From positions 13,369,343-13,433,342 of the forward strand of contig OX940867.1 in the NCBI GenBank assembly GCA_954871525.1: a stretch of 64,000 bases of DNA, given 5' to 3'. The stretch comes from Parietaria judaica. Taxonomy: Eukaryota; Streptophyta; Magnoliopsida; Rosales; Urticaceae. Position numbers and translations under genes: made by a program. Below the pieces are notes generated by a model, which had not been told where the DNA came from, did not search any database, and saw nothing but the letters and a program-made list of their open reading frames with translations. Shown in pieces: positions 35,401 to 46,419 of the stretch. Every line of letters begins with the position of its first letter. Positions within the stretch are counted from its first letter, which is position 1.

Positions 35401-36423
35401 CAAAATTCGTTCCATTCCGTCGTGCGTCTTAATCCGCACCGTACCGATTCCGACCACCTCACATGGATAATCGTCTCCGAGAGTCATGTCGCCCAACGAG
35501 ACTTTCTTGTAGCTCTCAAACTAACTCTCATTCAGTGTCATATGAAATGAGCCTTCGGAGTCCACGATCCATTGTTTGTCGGAGTGAACGGTGGAGACTA
35601 CGAGAACATCGACGCTCTCATATCCGCCAACCTCTTCTTGAACAACCGCCGCCTCTCCATCTCTTCTTTCGGTCGTCCGGCCTCCTCGATTCGCGAAATT
35701 CTTCTTCATGTGTCCTTCCTCATGACAAGAGTAACACTTGAAGACCTTCTTCGAACCTTGAGACTTTGACCAGATCTTTTTCTTTTCCTTGAAGTCTTTC
35801 TTGTCGGATCTACCCCGAGCCACAACCAAGCTATCTCCGCTAGTACTATCTATTTCTATCCGTCGTTTGTGTTCCTTTGACTTCAAAGCTCCAACAACTT
35901 CGTCAAGAGTAATTTCTTCTTTTCCATGTTGAAGAATGTCAACCATGTGCTCGTATGACCTCGGCAAAAAGTAAAGCAAAACCAAAGCTTGATCTTCTTC
36001 ATCGTACTTCACGTCAATGTTTTCCAAATCAACGATCAACTTATTTAACTCGTTGATATGCTCCATTAAGTCCTTTCCTTCCGCCATCTTGAATGTGAAA
36101 AACTACGCTTTGAGAAACAACCGGTTCGACAAAGTCTTCGTCATGTAAAGTGATTATAGTTTCAACCATATCTCAGCCGCCGTTGTGCACCGTATAACCT
36201 CCCGCAACACCTTATCACCGAGACTAAGAATCAAAGTATTGAAAGCCCTTTCCAACACCTCATCTTTTTTCGCCGCGTCGCACATCGCCGGAAGTTTATC
36301 CGCACCAACAACTGCCTTACCAAGACCCATAATCCTAAGATGTGCCAACATCTTCATTTTCTACAGTCCGAAGTCAGTTGAGCCATCAAACTTCTCAATA
36401 TTAACTTTTGAAGTCGACGCCAT
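32490..36423 (-). pseudogene. Copia gag-pol, broken
   Basis: Starts at 36423 with MASTSKVNIEKFDGSTDF but meets TAG at 36361-36363, where related elements have Trp. Gag continues to ~35690 with an altered zinc knuckle, CYSCHEEGHMKKNF (last Cys is Phe). Protease follows with WIVDSEGSFH instead of the usual Asp-Ser-Gly. Integrase lies at ~35350-34300 (HNRLGHVSDRGL; KKLRTDNGLEYL). RT lies at ~34270-33230 with LLYVDDMLIAS. RNase H (VVLSTTEAKYIAA; DNPADMATK) runs to ~32490. Several frames are joined only by shifts or stops, and the RT 5' half is poorly preserved. Confidence 0.85.
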
Positions 36424-36540
36424 CACAAAACAACCACAAAGCTCGAAGGAAACAATTATCAAACATTTGACGTGCGCATGAAACCTCAACACAAAATCCC
36501 CAAATTTCAAACTCAACTTTGTTCTGATACCAATTTGTTG

Positions 36541-36903
36541 TGATATTTCGGGGTCGGATACCTCCGAATTACGGATAGTATACTAGCATATATGTATATG
36601 TAGCCTCCGTAGCTCAAATCCCAGACAATCAATCGACGGAAAATAAAAGATGAAGACAAGAGAATCTACCCAGGTTCGGACCAAATCAAATGTCTTACTT
36701 CCTGCTTGGAAAACGGTTTCACTAATCAAATCAATCCGAGATTACAAAGATTACAAGCACTCAAAACTCTCTCTTTTCTCTCTATGATTTTTGTCAAGAA
36801 GTTCTCACACCTTATTCTCACTCTCTAACCCTTCATAAACCAAAATGCTAGACATTATAAGCACCCACGAATGAGACCCACTTATTGTAAAGCCACATCA
36901 TCA
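36541..36903 (-). repeat. Copia 5' LTR
   Basis: Partner of the left LTR. On - it would start tgatgatgtgg and end gaaatatca, followed by the primer-binding site at about 36522-36536. Confidence 0.85.
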
Positions 36904-37010
36904 CGTGACATATTCTTTACATGTGGCTCCGTAACAATAAAAATCCCCATTGTGATAATACATGTACTTAAGAAATTAAAATGTGCTTGTTTGAAAGGTA
37001 TATGAGTAAT

Positions 37011-37436
37011 CAGAGCCGGTCTTGGGGACAGGCCGACTAGGCCTGTGCCTAGGGCCTCACATTTTTATAAAAAATTTACCCTAGTCTTGGGGCCTCTAAA
37101 TGATTGTTGAAGGGCCTCAAAAAATAAAAAAATAAAGCCTTATTCTTCTTTGGAACATTACACCGCCTCTAGTATGTGAGCATGTGTATCAGACGAGTAC
37201 ATATTTCGAAGCTTTCTGACTCATTTACTAATGTGCTTGTGTAAGAGGTAATTTAATATTATTATGTATATATTGTATTAGTTCTTTTCATAAAAGCAGA
37301 AAGTTCGATTGGTTTTGAGAGAGTTTTTTTTTATTCAGTCAATTTTATTATTATAACTTGTTGTTTGAATTTTTTTGATAGAAAATTTTATAATTATATT
37401 TCGCCGAGGGCCTCCGTTATCTCAGGGCCGGCACTC
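37011..37436. mobile_element. Small non-autonomous hAT-type element (MITE)
   Basis: A 426-bp element starting cagagccggtcttgggg and ending as the inverse of gagtgccggccctgag. It is flanked by near-identical 8-bp sequences tgagtaat (37003-37010) and agagtaat (37437-37444). It also holds gggcctcaaa / gggcctccg blocks common in such elements. No coding capacity. Confidence 0.7.
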
Positions 37437-37613
37437 AGAGTAATGAATCTCCATGGTTGAGGTGAGAGTTGAAACCGGTGAACTCACGACACAATCCCTT
37501 CGGTGACTTTCTGTTGGTATGCTTCTGTATTGTTCGGTTCCTTTCCAAATCCGAGTTCAGTCAGACATGTATCGCCGTACGTGCTCGAATAACATGTTTT
37601 GTGTAAACTGTAA

Positions 37614-38082
37614 GGGTTAATGACGGCAAAAATACCCAAAGTTTGGTCAAAGAACCCCTCGTGTACCCAAAGTTTAAAAGTGGTGGCAAAAATATCCAAA
37701 GTCACATTTAGGGAGTTGACCACTCCATTCTCGTAACGCCGTTAACTTACCGGTTAACTCTGGCCACGTGGACAAATTTGTTTTGTTAAGTGTAATCATT
37801 AGGGGTTCAATTAGTTGTACTAAATAGTGTTTATTAGGGGTTTAATTCGTTGTTTTGTCATAAACGAGGCTGATTTCGGCTCATCCATGTGGCAAAAATT
37901 GTTATGTCAGCAACCCACGTTTGTCCGCGTGGTCATAGTTAACGGGTAAGTTAACGGCGTTACGAGAATGGACTGGCCAACTCCCCAAATGCGACTTTGG
38001 GTATTTTTACCACCACTTTTAAACTTTGAGTACACGAGGGGTTCTTTGACCAAACTTTTGGTATTTTTGCCGTCATTAACCC
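37614..38082. mobile_element. MULE-derived MITE with long inverted repeats
   Basis: A 469-bp element starting gggttaatgacggcaaaaat and ending with its inverse, with inverted repeats extending ~160-170 bp inward (including gttaactt and cgttacgagaatgga blocks). It is flanked by perfect 9-bp duplications aaactgtaa at 37605-37613 and 38083-38091, the Mutator size. It could fold into a long hairpin. It lies ~600 bp upstream of the PP2C start codon. Confidence 0.9.
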
Positions 38083-38199
38083 AAACTGTAAAGAATTAAC
38101 TATCTTTCTTCCAACAAATCCTGACTAACTTCTGAGCTGACAGTCACGTGCCTTAACATCAAAACGTCCAGTGGCAAATTCGAAATTACCAGCACAGCA

Positions 38200-38697
38200 C
38201 GCTCGCACGCACGAGCGAACTTGCACGTGTGGCCTCTGCTGCGTTGCCTTCCTTGCCTTTTGTGAGCCTCACGAACCGACCTACACTAGAGAATCCCCAG
38301 ACTCGCTTCCTTGCTCTCCGATAAGGTTAGTTTCCATGGAATCTGCTCGACTATGGCGATTTTTTCTTCTTTCTATGCTTCGGATTCATCTTCTCTTGCG
38401 GTTTCGACTCTTTTTGAAAGAGCTTCGTTTGATTGCAATGACTCTCGATTTTCTTAGCAAATGTGTTTTTTCTCATTCCAAATTCGACGGTTTTTCTGAA
38501 TCTGTTCATGTTTCGTGTTACTAGTGGTCTTCTCGTCGTTTACGATTTGTTAAACCTTCGCAGAAGCTGAATTGTCAGTTTTTTTTTTTTTTTTTTCGAG
38601 TTTCAGGGAGGAAAACCGGAGCTCGAAGAAGCTTAATGGGCGTTTCTTCACGTCATTGAATCAATCCCAACGGTATAGCTGATAAAGAGGCTGAATT
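38200..38697 (+). promoter_or_regulatory. PP2C 5' leader with probable leader intron
   Basis: A GT-AG intron fits at 38326-38606: exon end gataag|gttag, acceptor preceded by a T-rich tract and ending ttcag|gg. It would place a spliced leader before the ATG at 38698. The frame running through here is not continued into the PP2C exon, so it is read as untranslated. Confidence 0.55.
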
Positions 38698-41086
38698 ATG
38701 CCATCTAGCTTGCTTTCCAAGCTGAACCTCACCGTAGTTGCCGGATTCGAGAGAGCTTTAGCGGGCAACCGGAATTCCGTCAGTTCCCTTTTAGGGCAAG
38801 GGAGGCTGTTTTGTCAGAATTTAGCGATAACCTGTTCTAGTCGCTCAATCAAGGCGAGTTCCATGGCGGCTTCTAACTCGATGCCCGTCTTTGGAGATGT
38901 TTACGTCGATGATATCATCACAAGCTGCGGGAACCTTGACCTTGCAAAACCTAGTGGCGTTTGTTTCAACGGTAGGAATAATCGGGCTTCTTGCCGAGGA
39001 GCCTCTTTGAGCTTGAGAAGAAAGGATTTATGCAATGGTCGCCTTTGTAGTGGGAACTTGTTTGTTAATGGAAAACTGAAAAATCTCGGCTCCGGTTCAG
39101 TCGTTGGACCTCGGTTAAGGAGTCCCTGCAGCTCGGTTCTGATGTGCTACTCCACAGCTCAAGATCTGTCGTTTGATGGTAGCTCTCAGAAGGAACAGGA
39201 TCCTATTCCCGCCATTTTATGTGACCGGTACGCGCTTAGCTTAACATTGTGTAATGTCAGGGATCGGGATTATATCCATATTTATTTGGCGTATGTCAGG
39301 GAGTACGCCTTGATTACCCTAAACATTGGTTTTGACTTTTGAGTTACGTTCGGGATATCATTCTGGTCACGTGCCTAGAACCGGTGATATCTCTTTTCCC
39401 TATGGTTTCTAACCTGTAACCCTAGACGGATCTCTAAGTTAAATAAAGTTGTTTCTGAATAATAGTTGGCTTCTTTCTCCTTACACTTAGCGTGCCGGGT
39501 TGAGCCTTACAATTAACCTTCAAAATATAATTAGATAACATATCTTGAACATGAACATTTAGAAAATATGAATAATGTTAGGATGTAACATTCTGTTACC
39601 TTGAATCTCATCTCGGAGCAACATTTTTTTTGGATCAGAGCGTTGAGGCTTGTTTCGGGATCGTGTTACTTGCCTCATCCCGAGAAGGAAGAGACTGGAG
39701 GAGAGGATGATCACTTCATTTGTGAGGAAGAACAAGCGATCGGCGTGGCTGATGGAGTTGGCGGCTGGGCAGAAGTCGGAATTAACTCTGGCTTGTTCTC
39801 CCGCCAGCTCATGTCGAACTCTGTGGCGGCCATCCGAGAAGAGCCTAAGGGCTCAATCAACCCGGCTAGAGTTTTGGAGAAGGCTCACTTGGGTACCAAC
39901 GCAAAAGGCTCCTCCACAGCTTGCATAATTGCACTCACAGATAAGGTTTGTCATATCTATATTATTGAGGTTTTCGTTACGTTTGTGTTTAAATAATTTC
40001 TTTTGTAAAACTATTTGGGGTTTGAACTTAATTTTTGTTAAGAAATTTGAATTCAAATGATGTTACAGTTACAGTGTTTCTAAGGCACCACAAATGGGGT
40101 GATAAGGAATTTACCACGGAAAATGCAGGCTTACTGGGGAAAAAAAAAAAGCCATAGAGCTGAAAAAAACAAAATGGGTTAATTGCCAACAAAAATCTTT
40201 AAAAAAAAAAACACACCGAATTTGCCAGTAACTACAGATTATATAAGTTTGGTGAGACCGAATCTTGGACAGATTATTCGAGGATTTTTTTTTTCTTGAG
40301 AAAAGATTAATGTTTCCTGGTAAGAGAATGAAGTTTATGATGTGTTACTTCAGGGGCTTCAAGCTATTAATTTGGGTGACAGTGGGTTCATAGTGGTGAG
40401 AGATGGATGTACTTTCTTTCAGTCTCCAGTTCAACAACACAGCTTCAACTTGACGTATCAGTTGGAATGTGGCTCCGGTGCGGATCTCCCAAGATCTGGC
40501 CAGGTTAGTCTTACAGACAAGCATATACGCTCGGTTTCTAGATGTGATTAGAAAATACGGTTACAACTTGTGCCGATTGAATTTTACAGGATACTGCAAA
40601 ACCAATGGTTTTAGAAAATCGTTACATTTGTGCCGACCGATTTTATAGGTAACCGCAAAGAAAAAAGGATATAGCGATGGATATATCAAATATATAGATA
40701 AATTTAATTAAAAAACTGTAAAACTTTAGACATGTCATTTTTATCAAGTGTAAAAATTGTAAAAATGGATTTATCATTTTTTTTTCCAGGTCTTCACAAT
40801 TCCTGTTGTCATCGGCGATGTCATCGTTGCTGGAACCGACGGGTTGTTTGACAACTTATACAACAACGAGATTACGGCAGTTGTTCTTGACGCGGTGAGA
40901 GCTGGGTTGGAGCCTCAGGCGATGGCCCAGAAGATCGCCGCTTTGGCCCGCCAGAGAGCGTTGGACCGAACCCGCCAGACTCCTTTCGCCACCGCTGCTC
41001 AGGAAGCCGGCTTCCGCTACTACGGTGGCAAGCTCGATGACCTCACTGTTGTTGTGTCCTACGTATCAAGCTCAAGCAGCGCTTGA
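38698..41086 (+). CDS. Protein phosphatase 2C, PP2C55/PP2C80-like
   Basis: Four exons, 38698-39227, 39639-39945, 40354-40503 and 40790-41086, total 1284 nt and give 427 residues plus stop. All junctions are GT-AG with correct phase. The first ~175 residues are Ser/Arg-rich and start MPSSLLSKLN, compatible with an organelle targeting region. The PP2C domain then shows GGEDDHF, GVADGVGGWAEVG, GSSTACIIAL, LGDSGF, GTDGLFDN and GGKLDDLTVVVSYV, holding the Asp residues that bind Mg/Mn. This is the short PP2C/SpoIIE-like branch represented by Arabidopsis PP2C55 (At4g16580) and PP2C80 (At5g66720), Ser/Thr phosphatases with little known substrate information. Position GEDDHF has Asp where relatives, as I recall them, have Ala. 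The gene looks intact. Confidence 0.9.
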
Positions 41087-41389
41087 GACGGACGTCGTCT
41101 TCTTCTGATTTCGTACTTGACAAAGCGGGGCTCAGAAATTTTTCGCCTGGAACCAAGGCTAGTATCGTCCCACTTGTCTCGTATTTAAAGCTCAATGTAC
41201 CCTCTTTTGAAAATTATTACAGTTCGACCCAAGTTTTGATGAAGCCGGGTTTCGTCGTCTCTCTTTGGGTTTTCAGCGGCATTTGATAAAGCCAAGTTGC
41301 TTGGTCTTTTTTAACTTCTCCAAATTCAAATTTAAAGTGACCAAGTAGTTACTTTATGTTTGGTGGTATCTTATATTTGAGCTTTATAT

Positions 41390-42110
41390 GTACACCTCTT
41401 TAACTTTCCATTTATATATATATATATATATTTTTAGCAAATTAATGAGGTTCTATGGAGCCAAAATCTACAAATTATATATAGAGAACGCGGTAAAAAT
41501 ATAAGATAGAATTTCACAAATGAGTATTTTCATAAAAAGAAAATTAAATATTATTTAAAATAAAAATAATAGGATATATTTCTTTAATTGCTTACTAAGA
41601 TGAAACTTTAAAAATGTAATTGATGCGAGGACAATTTAAAAAGATATAATTTTTTTTTTATCAAAATTTAATTTTAAGGAAGTTTTTTTTTTTATCAAAA
41701 AGAAAATTAAATATTATTTAAAATAAAAATAATAGGATATATTTCTTTAATTGCTTACAGAGATGAAACTTTAAAAACGTAATTGATGCGAGAACGATTT
41801 AAAAAGATATAATTTTTTTTTTTATCAAAATTTAATTTTAAGAAGATTTTTTTTAAAAGTTTTTTCATGCAATGTTATTAAATGTCTAGAAATTTCTTTG
41901 TGTGCTTTTGCAATATATCATTCAAAGTTAAAACTTATTAATCATTATTATTAGCTTGTAACTAAACACTGCATTAGGAAGCCATACATTACAAGTTTAC
42001 AACGGTTCTTAAACACAAAAACACAAACAGAAATGCATTATCCTCGGAGATGGAAATTATTTTATATAATAGCTTATTCATGTGCCAAAACTAGTCTCAT
42101 CACCCACAGC
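41390..42110. other. AT-rich DNA between PP2C and the cupin gene
   Basis: Holds a (TA)n run near 41415, the two-copy repeat at 41534-41846, and a sequence that would be the 3' UTR of the cupin gene on - (41950-42110). No other gene seen. Confidence 0.55.
41534..41846. repeat. 163-bp direct duplication
   Basis: Two adjacent copies start at 41534 and 41697, with the same aaaaagaaaattaaatatta start, an aggatatatttctttaattgc middle and a ttttatcaaaatttaatttt end. They are ~96% alike by eye. Non-coding. Confidence 0.9.
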
Positions 42111-43040
42111 TCAGACCATCCCAAACATCTTCAAGGACGCCGGTGCCTCGCCACCACCGCCTTCCTCCTCTTCTCTCCTGGCCGCTTCTTCTGCCTCCCG
42201 TCGTGCCCGTTCTTGCTCTTCTACCTGCTGTCTCGCTCTCTCCGCTGCTTCTTCTGCTGCTCGTCGCTCCTGCTCTTGCCTCCTGGCTTCTTCCTCTGCT
42301 TCCCGTCGTGCCCGTTCTTGCTCTTCTTCCTGTTGTCTCTCCCTCTCCGCTGCTTCCTCTGCTTCACGTTGCTCTTGCTCTTGCTGTTCTTGCCTTTCTC
42401 TTTCTCTCGCCGCTTCTTCTGCGTCTCGTCTCTCTTGCTCTTCCTGTTGTCTTTCCCTCTCTCTCTCCTCTTCTCTTTCCCGTCTCTCTTGCTCTTCCTG
42501 TTGTCTTTCCCTCTCTCTCTCCTCTTCTCTTTCCCGGGCTTCTTCCTCTTCTCGCTTCCGAGCTTCTTCTTCCTCTCTTTCCCGGGCTTCTTCCTCTTCC
42601 CTCTTCCGAGCTTCTTCTTCCCTCTTGCGGGCTTCTTCTTCCTCTCTTTTCCGGGCTTCTTCCTCCTCCCTCTTGCGGGCTTCTTTTTCCTCTCTCTTCC
42701 AAGCTTCCTCTTTTTCCCTCCTGCGAGCTTCTTCCTCCTCTTCTCGTTTGCGGGCTTCTTCTTCCTCCCTTTTACGCCTCTCTTCCTCTTCCCTCTCCCG
42801 AGCTTCTTCTTCCTCCCTCTTGCGGGCTTCTTCTTCCTCTTCTCTTTTCCGTCTCTTTTTCTTCTCTCTTCCGAGCTTCCTCTTTTTCCCTCCTGCGAGC
42901 TTCTTCCTCCTCTTCTCGTTTGCGGGCTTCTTCTTCCTCCCTTTTACGCCTCTCTTCCTCCTCTTTCTCCCGCTCCCTCGCCTCCTCTTCCTTTTTCTCC
43001 TCCTCCATCTTCCTCTCCTCCTCCTCAGCACAAGAGGTGC
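42111..43040 (-). repeat. Polypurine (GA-rich) coding repeat of the cupin tail
   Basis: About 900 bp in which the minus strand is almost all purine, built from imperfect 18-30 bp units encoding KREEEEARK-type peptide. The plus strand is correspondingly pyrimidine-rich and shows long spurious open frames in all three phases. Expected peptide form is a long charged single helix or coiled coil. Confidence 0.9.
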
Positions 43041-45331
43041 ACTCTAATATAACAGCATCCGACTGCGGGGCCAGAATTTGATCAATCGTTGTGTTCGGGA
43101 CGTTAAATGTTAGCGCCAAGATGTCACGGTCCAAGATATTCAAAACCGACTGTCGTCCCGCCAAAAACTGTGGGTGGTTCTCTCTCCTTGTCGTTGAGAA
43201 TCCCATGAAGACAAACGAGTCGTTGTTGAACGAAAGCTGAGCCATGGGGTGGAACCTCGGGATAACAAAAGCATCGCCTTCCTTGACCATGATCCTCATG
43301 TTTTTGCACTCCGATCCCGTTTTCTTCGCACGGCTTGCACAAACCACTCGGACCATGCCTTGTCCATGCAGCACCACCGCCACCTCTGTGGCCTTCGGGT
43401 TCCAGTGTGGTCCCATCATCGAGCCCTATAGGGCAACAATCATTTCAGTACCAATCCTGATCTCTATATAATCATATTCATTCCTTACAAAGCCGATACA
43501 CACAAAAGCCTAAACGCCACTATGAGCTATGGTAGTACACTAACCTTGGTCAAGTTCACCATGAAAACGCCAATATTGGACTCCCCCAACATGCGCTCCG
43601 CTCTCTTCGGGCTGACAGTCAAGCTCCACCCGTTGCAGTTCTCGAAGTCGGGACTCTCTTCGAAGACATTGTAGGTTTCTCCCTTGGATCCTTTCTGCTT
43701 CTTGTTCACCATCTCTTCATACCCTCCAAACCCTGAGAAGGCTTTCAGAAATCGAGCTTCCATAGCCCACGAGTCTTTCTTCTTCTCTTTCTTCTTTTTC
43801 TTGTCTTTCTCATCATCTTTCTTCTTTGAGAGCGCATGCACGATCGGTTCCGTTTCGCTTGCGCTTGTTATCGATTCTATCACCTCATCGGAAACCTATC
43901 ATGCATTAATCATTACACTAGTACTATCACCTGGCTAAACATTTTTTTTATCAAATTGCCAGAGCAAGGAAAATACTCTTTAAGCCTCATTGGTACTTAT
44001 CGTAGGAGTGAAACCAAGACCGAGTACTGGGGTTTCTGAGTTTTTCTCTGCCAGGTTTTTCAGGCTTTCAAAAACCAGGGTCGATCTGTGTCCCAATTTC
44101 AGTAAAACAAGGTTCTATAAATTTGGACCAGACCTAGCCCGGTTTCGGGCTACTCCCTCAACACAAACCCGGTTTTTGTGGCATGCATACCTGAAATGCC
44201 TGCTTAAGCGTAGCCTTGTCGAAGCCTCGAACCAAGTCTCGGACGCTCGAGTAAGCCCCAACTTGTGGCTCCTGCTCCACCAACAAAACAGCCATTCGTT
44301 ACCAAAAACGAAACGGAACGGTAGCACTCGTGGCGCCAACTAAAAAAAAAAAAAAACACGATGTAAAGCATACGAATACGTCGTAATCTGTGTTGGAGAA
44401 GAGGGCATAGAGTCTGAGGCTTTGTCGTTCGGTCTCTAAGTCGCTTTGCACAAAGAATAGAGAGCCAGTTTGGAGCCTGTAAATGTCACCTCTCTTCAAG
44501 TTCACCGTTTTCGACTCTTTTTCATTGGCCCAACTCAACCTTCCACTTCCTAACAAAAAAAAAAAAAAAAAAGACAAATGAACAAAATATTAATTAAGAT
44601 ATATATACCTCCTAATTAAGAGCTAACATGATTTTTTGTATATAATTGGAATTAGTAATATAATAGAGTATTAATAGCTCGACAAATGTATATGCAATAC
44701 TTGATTGATGATTATTTTAATGGTTTAATTAGACAAGTGAGCATCAAATATATATGTAATACTTGAACTTGATTAATGAGTTTTTTTCTGTCCTTTTTTT
44801 AGACTATTGAGCATCAAAAGTATATGTACTTGATCATGTTTTTTCTTTTCTTTTTTCTTTTCTTAATTAATGATTTTAGACAAGAGTTCAAATATATATG
44901 TAACACTCGAACTTGATTAATGATTTTTTTTCTTTTTTTCTTTTTAGACTATTGAGCATCAAATGTATATGAACTTGATCATGGTTGTTTTCTTTTCTTT
45001 TCTTAATGATTTTAGACAAGAGAGCATCAAATGCAATATGTAATAGCTGATTAGCTTTTTCTAAAGGTTTAAATAAGCAAGTATCAAATGTATATATGTT
45101 GATTAATGAATTTCCCGTTGTGTACATATTGGAACCGGTATATATACATATATTCTTGAGCTAAAACCCACTAAAATTTGATATCTATATACTATATAGT
45201 ATAAGTATCTTGAGAAGGATAAAATTTAAAATACTCGTTTATAGAGAGTGAAATCAAATTCATAGGACAAGATATTATTAATTTATTTATTTTTTTATAG
45301 CATTGTCGTTCACATAATTGTGGTAAGGGAA

Positions 45332-45369
<38 letters not shown>

Positions 45370-46271
45370 TTCTCGACTTTCAAAAACATATTTTTAACAA
45401 AAATATACCCCGAAGTTTCAAAAACAGCCGGCTACCCTTACAGGGTACTACCCTTAAAGCATACTTTTATGAATCTATTTTCAGAGATTCTTACTATATA
45501 CATCGATGGTAATGAGGAAATGAGAGACGCGATGTGGAATGAAAAAAATAAAAAATAAAAATTGAAGCATGTTTTTTTTTTTTTTTTTTTAACTAATTAA
45601 TTAAAAAAGAAAATAAGGGTATAATTGTTAAATTATACATTTAAGGGTATATACTTTAGATGTTTTTGAAATGTGAAGGTATATTTTTGCTAAACCTGAG
45701 AGTTGAGGGTATAAAAAAGTTAATTTCCCTAAAATATCATAATAATCTAAAAGCATTGTCGTTCACAATAGTAAGAAAGTATCAAATTTACTCACATAAT
45801 AAGAGAGTGAATAAATTAATTTACTTTATACCCTCTATAAATAAATAACAAAGGGACCAGATAATTTTAATAAAATATAATTTAATTCGAAGTTATTAAC
45901 CAAGATTTAAGTATAATTAAAACACCAAAATCCTAAAATAATAAAACATGCCTTGCAAAATAATATATATATATTTATATGTATATACCTGTGTTGACAT
46001 AGAAGACCATGTCAGCATGAAGCAAGAGAGGAAGAAGCAGAGAGTTGGGCTCCAAAGTGAAGAAGCGCATGTGGTAGAGCCCTCTGTTCCCATCACTGAT
46101 ATTAACGGCTGTGATTCGTCCGTACTCGTTATCAGCCAGCACCTCTCTCTCCTCGCTCTTCACCACAGTACTCTTCACTTCACCACCGAACAGCTTCGCT
46201 TCTGCACCCACGAAGAGAATCAAGAAGAAGAAGACGACGAGAGAGTTCGTCGAAGCTAGGGTTTTCGACAT
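42111..46271 (-). CDS. Vicilin-like cupin with Glu/Arg-rich tail (At2g18540-like); tail frameshifted
   Basis: Five exons: 46271-45989, 44549-44380, 44271-44191, 43895-43545 and 43425 down. Junction phases all fit. It starts MSKTLASTN with a hydrophobic signal peptide (~26 residues) for the secretory route. First cupin ~residues 40-180 (HADMVFYVNTGSGRLSW, LKRGDIYRLQTGS), a Lys-rich insert near 205-225, and second cupin ~230-420 (MMGPHWNPKATEVAVV, EGDAFVIPRFHPMAQLSF). From ~428 a helical Glu/Arg-rich repeat follows. As read, the frame ends at 42772 (512 residues). A one-base change in the T5 run at 42856-42860 would keep the repeat open to 42111 (732 residues, ending ASLKMFGMV), close to the ~700 of the Arabidopsis relative. 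Likely a seed or late-embryo protein of storage type; other roles are possible. Confidence 0.87.
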
Positions 46272-46328
46272 GTTTTGTTTTGTTGTTTCTGATATGTGAT
46301 GAGAGCCAAAGATCAGAGGGTGTTTCAA

Positions 46329-46412
46329 ATAAATACAAGAGCGAGAGAGGTACGTGTCGTTTTTGGAGGGACACGTGCATGTGCATGCAATGCAGTGAGG
46401 CTACGTGGCTCC
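46329..46412 (-). promoter_or_regulatory. Seed-type promoter cluster of the cupin gene (RY and ACGT motifs)
   Basis: Within 60-140 bp upstream of the ATG at 46271: an acacgtg ABRE/G-box core at 46371-46377, a catgca RY motif at 46384-46389 with a second tgcatg next to it, further acgt cores at 46352 and 46402, and an AT-rich TATA-like stretch at 46329-46336. RY plus ABRE pairs are the classic binding set for ABI3/FUS3-type B3 and bZIP factors in seed storage-protein promoters. Expression in seeds is therefore inferred, not shown. Confidence 0.65.
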
Positions 46413-46419
46413 AAGTTTT

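Larger units (their letters stand above)
32030..36903 (-). mobile_element. Ty1/copia retrotransposon, minus strand, decayed
   Basis: Two ~363-bp LTRs (tgatatttcggg ... acatca) enclose a gag-pol region read on -. The primer-binding site next to the right LTR reads ttggtatcagaac on -, matching the initiator-Met tRNA type used by copia elements. Gene order gag, protease, integrase, RT, RNase H is that of copia. No matching target duplication was found (gtatt against cgtga), so one end may be rearranged. Many stops and shifts make it inactive. Confidence 0.88.

Noticed and set aside
32030..36903. Target-site duplication of the older copia element
   Set aside because: The flanks (gtatt and cgtga) do not match under any boundary I tried, so none is claimed.
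38171..38524. 117-codon frame upstream of PP2C
   Set aside because: It covers the 5' leader and a probable leader intron and does not connect in frame to the PP2C exon.
42033..43081. Three long plus-strand frames (312-339 codons), Ser/Phe/Leu/Pro-rich, opposite the cupin tail
   Set aside because: They are antisense readings of the GA-rich repeat, which lacks stops in all phases on the pyrimidine strand. The minus-strand frame joins cupin exons and is the real one.
45340..45366. Long poly-T run as a retroposon tail
   Set aside because: It lies in the first intron of the cupin gene with no adjoining gene copy or duplication.
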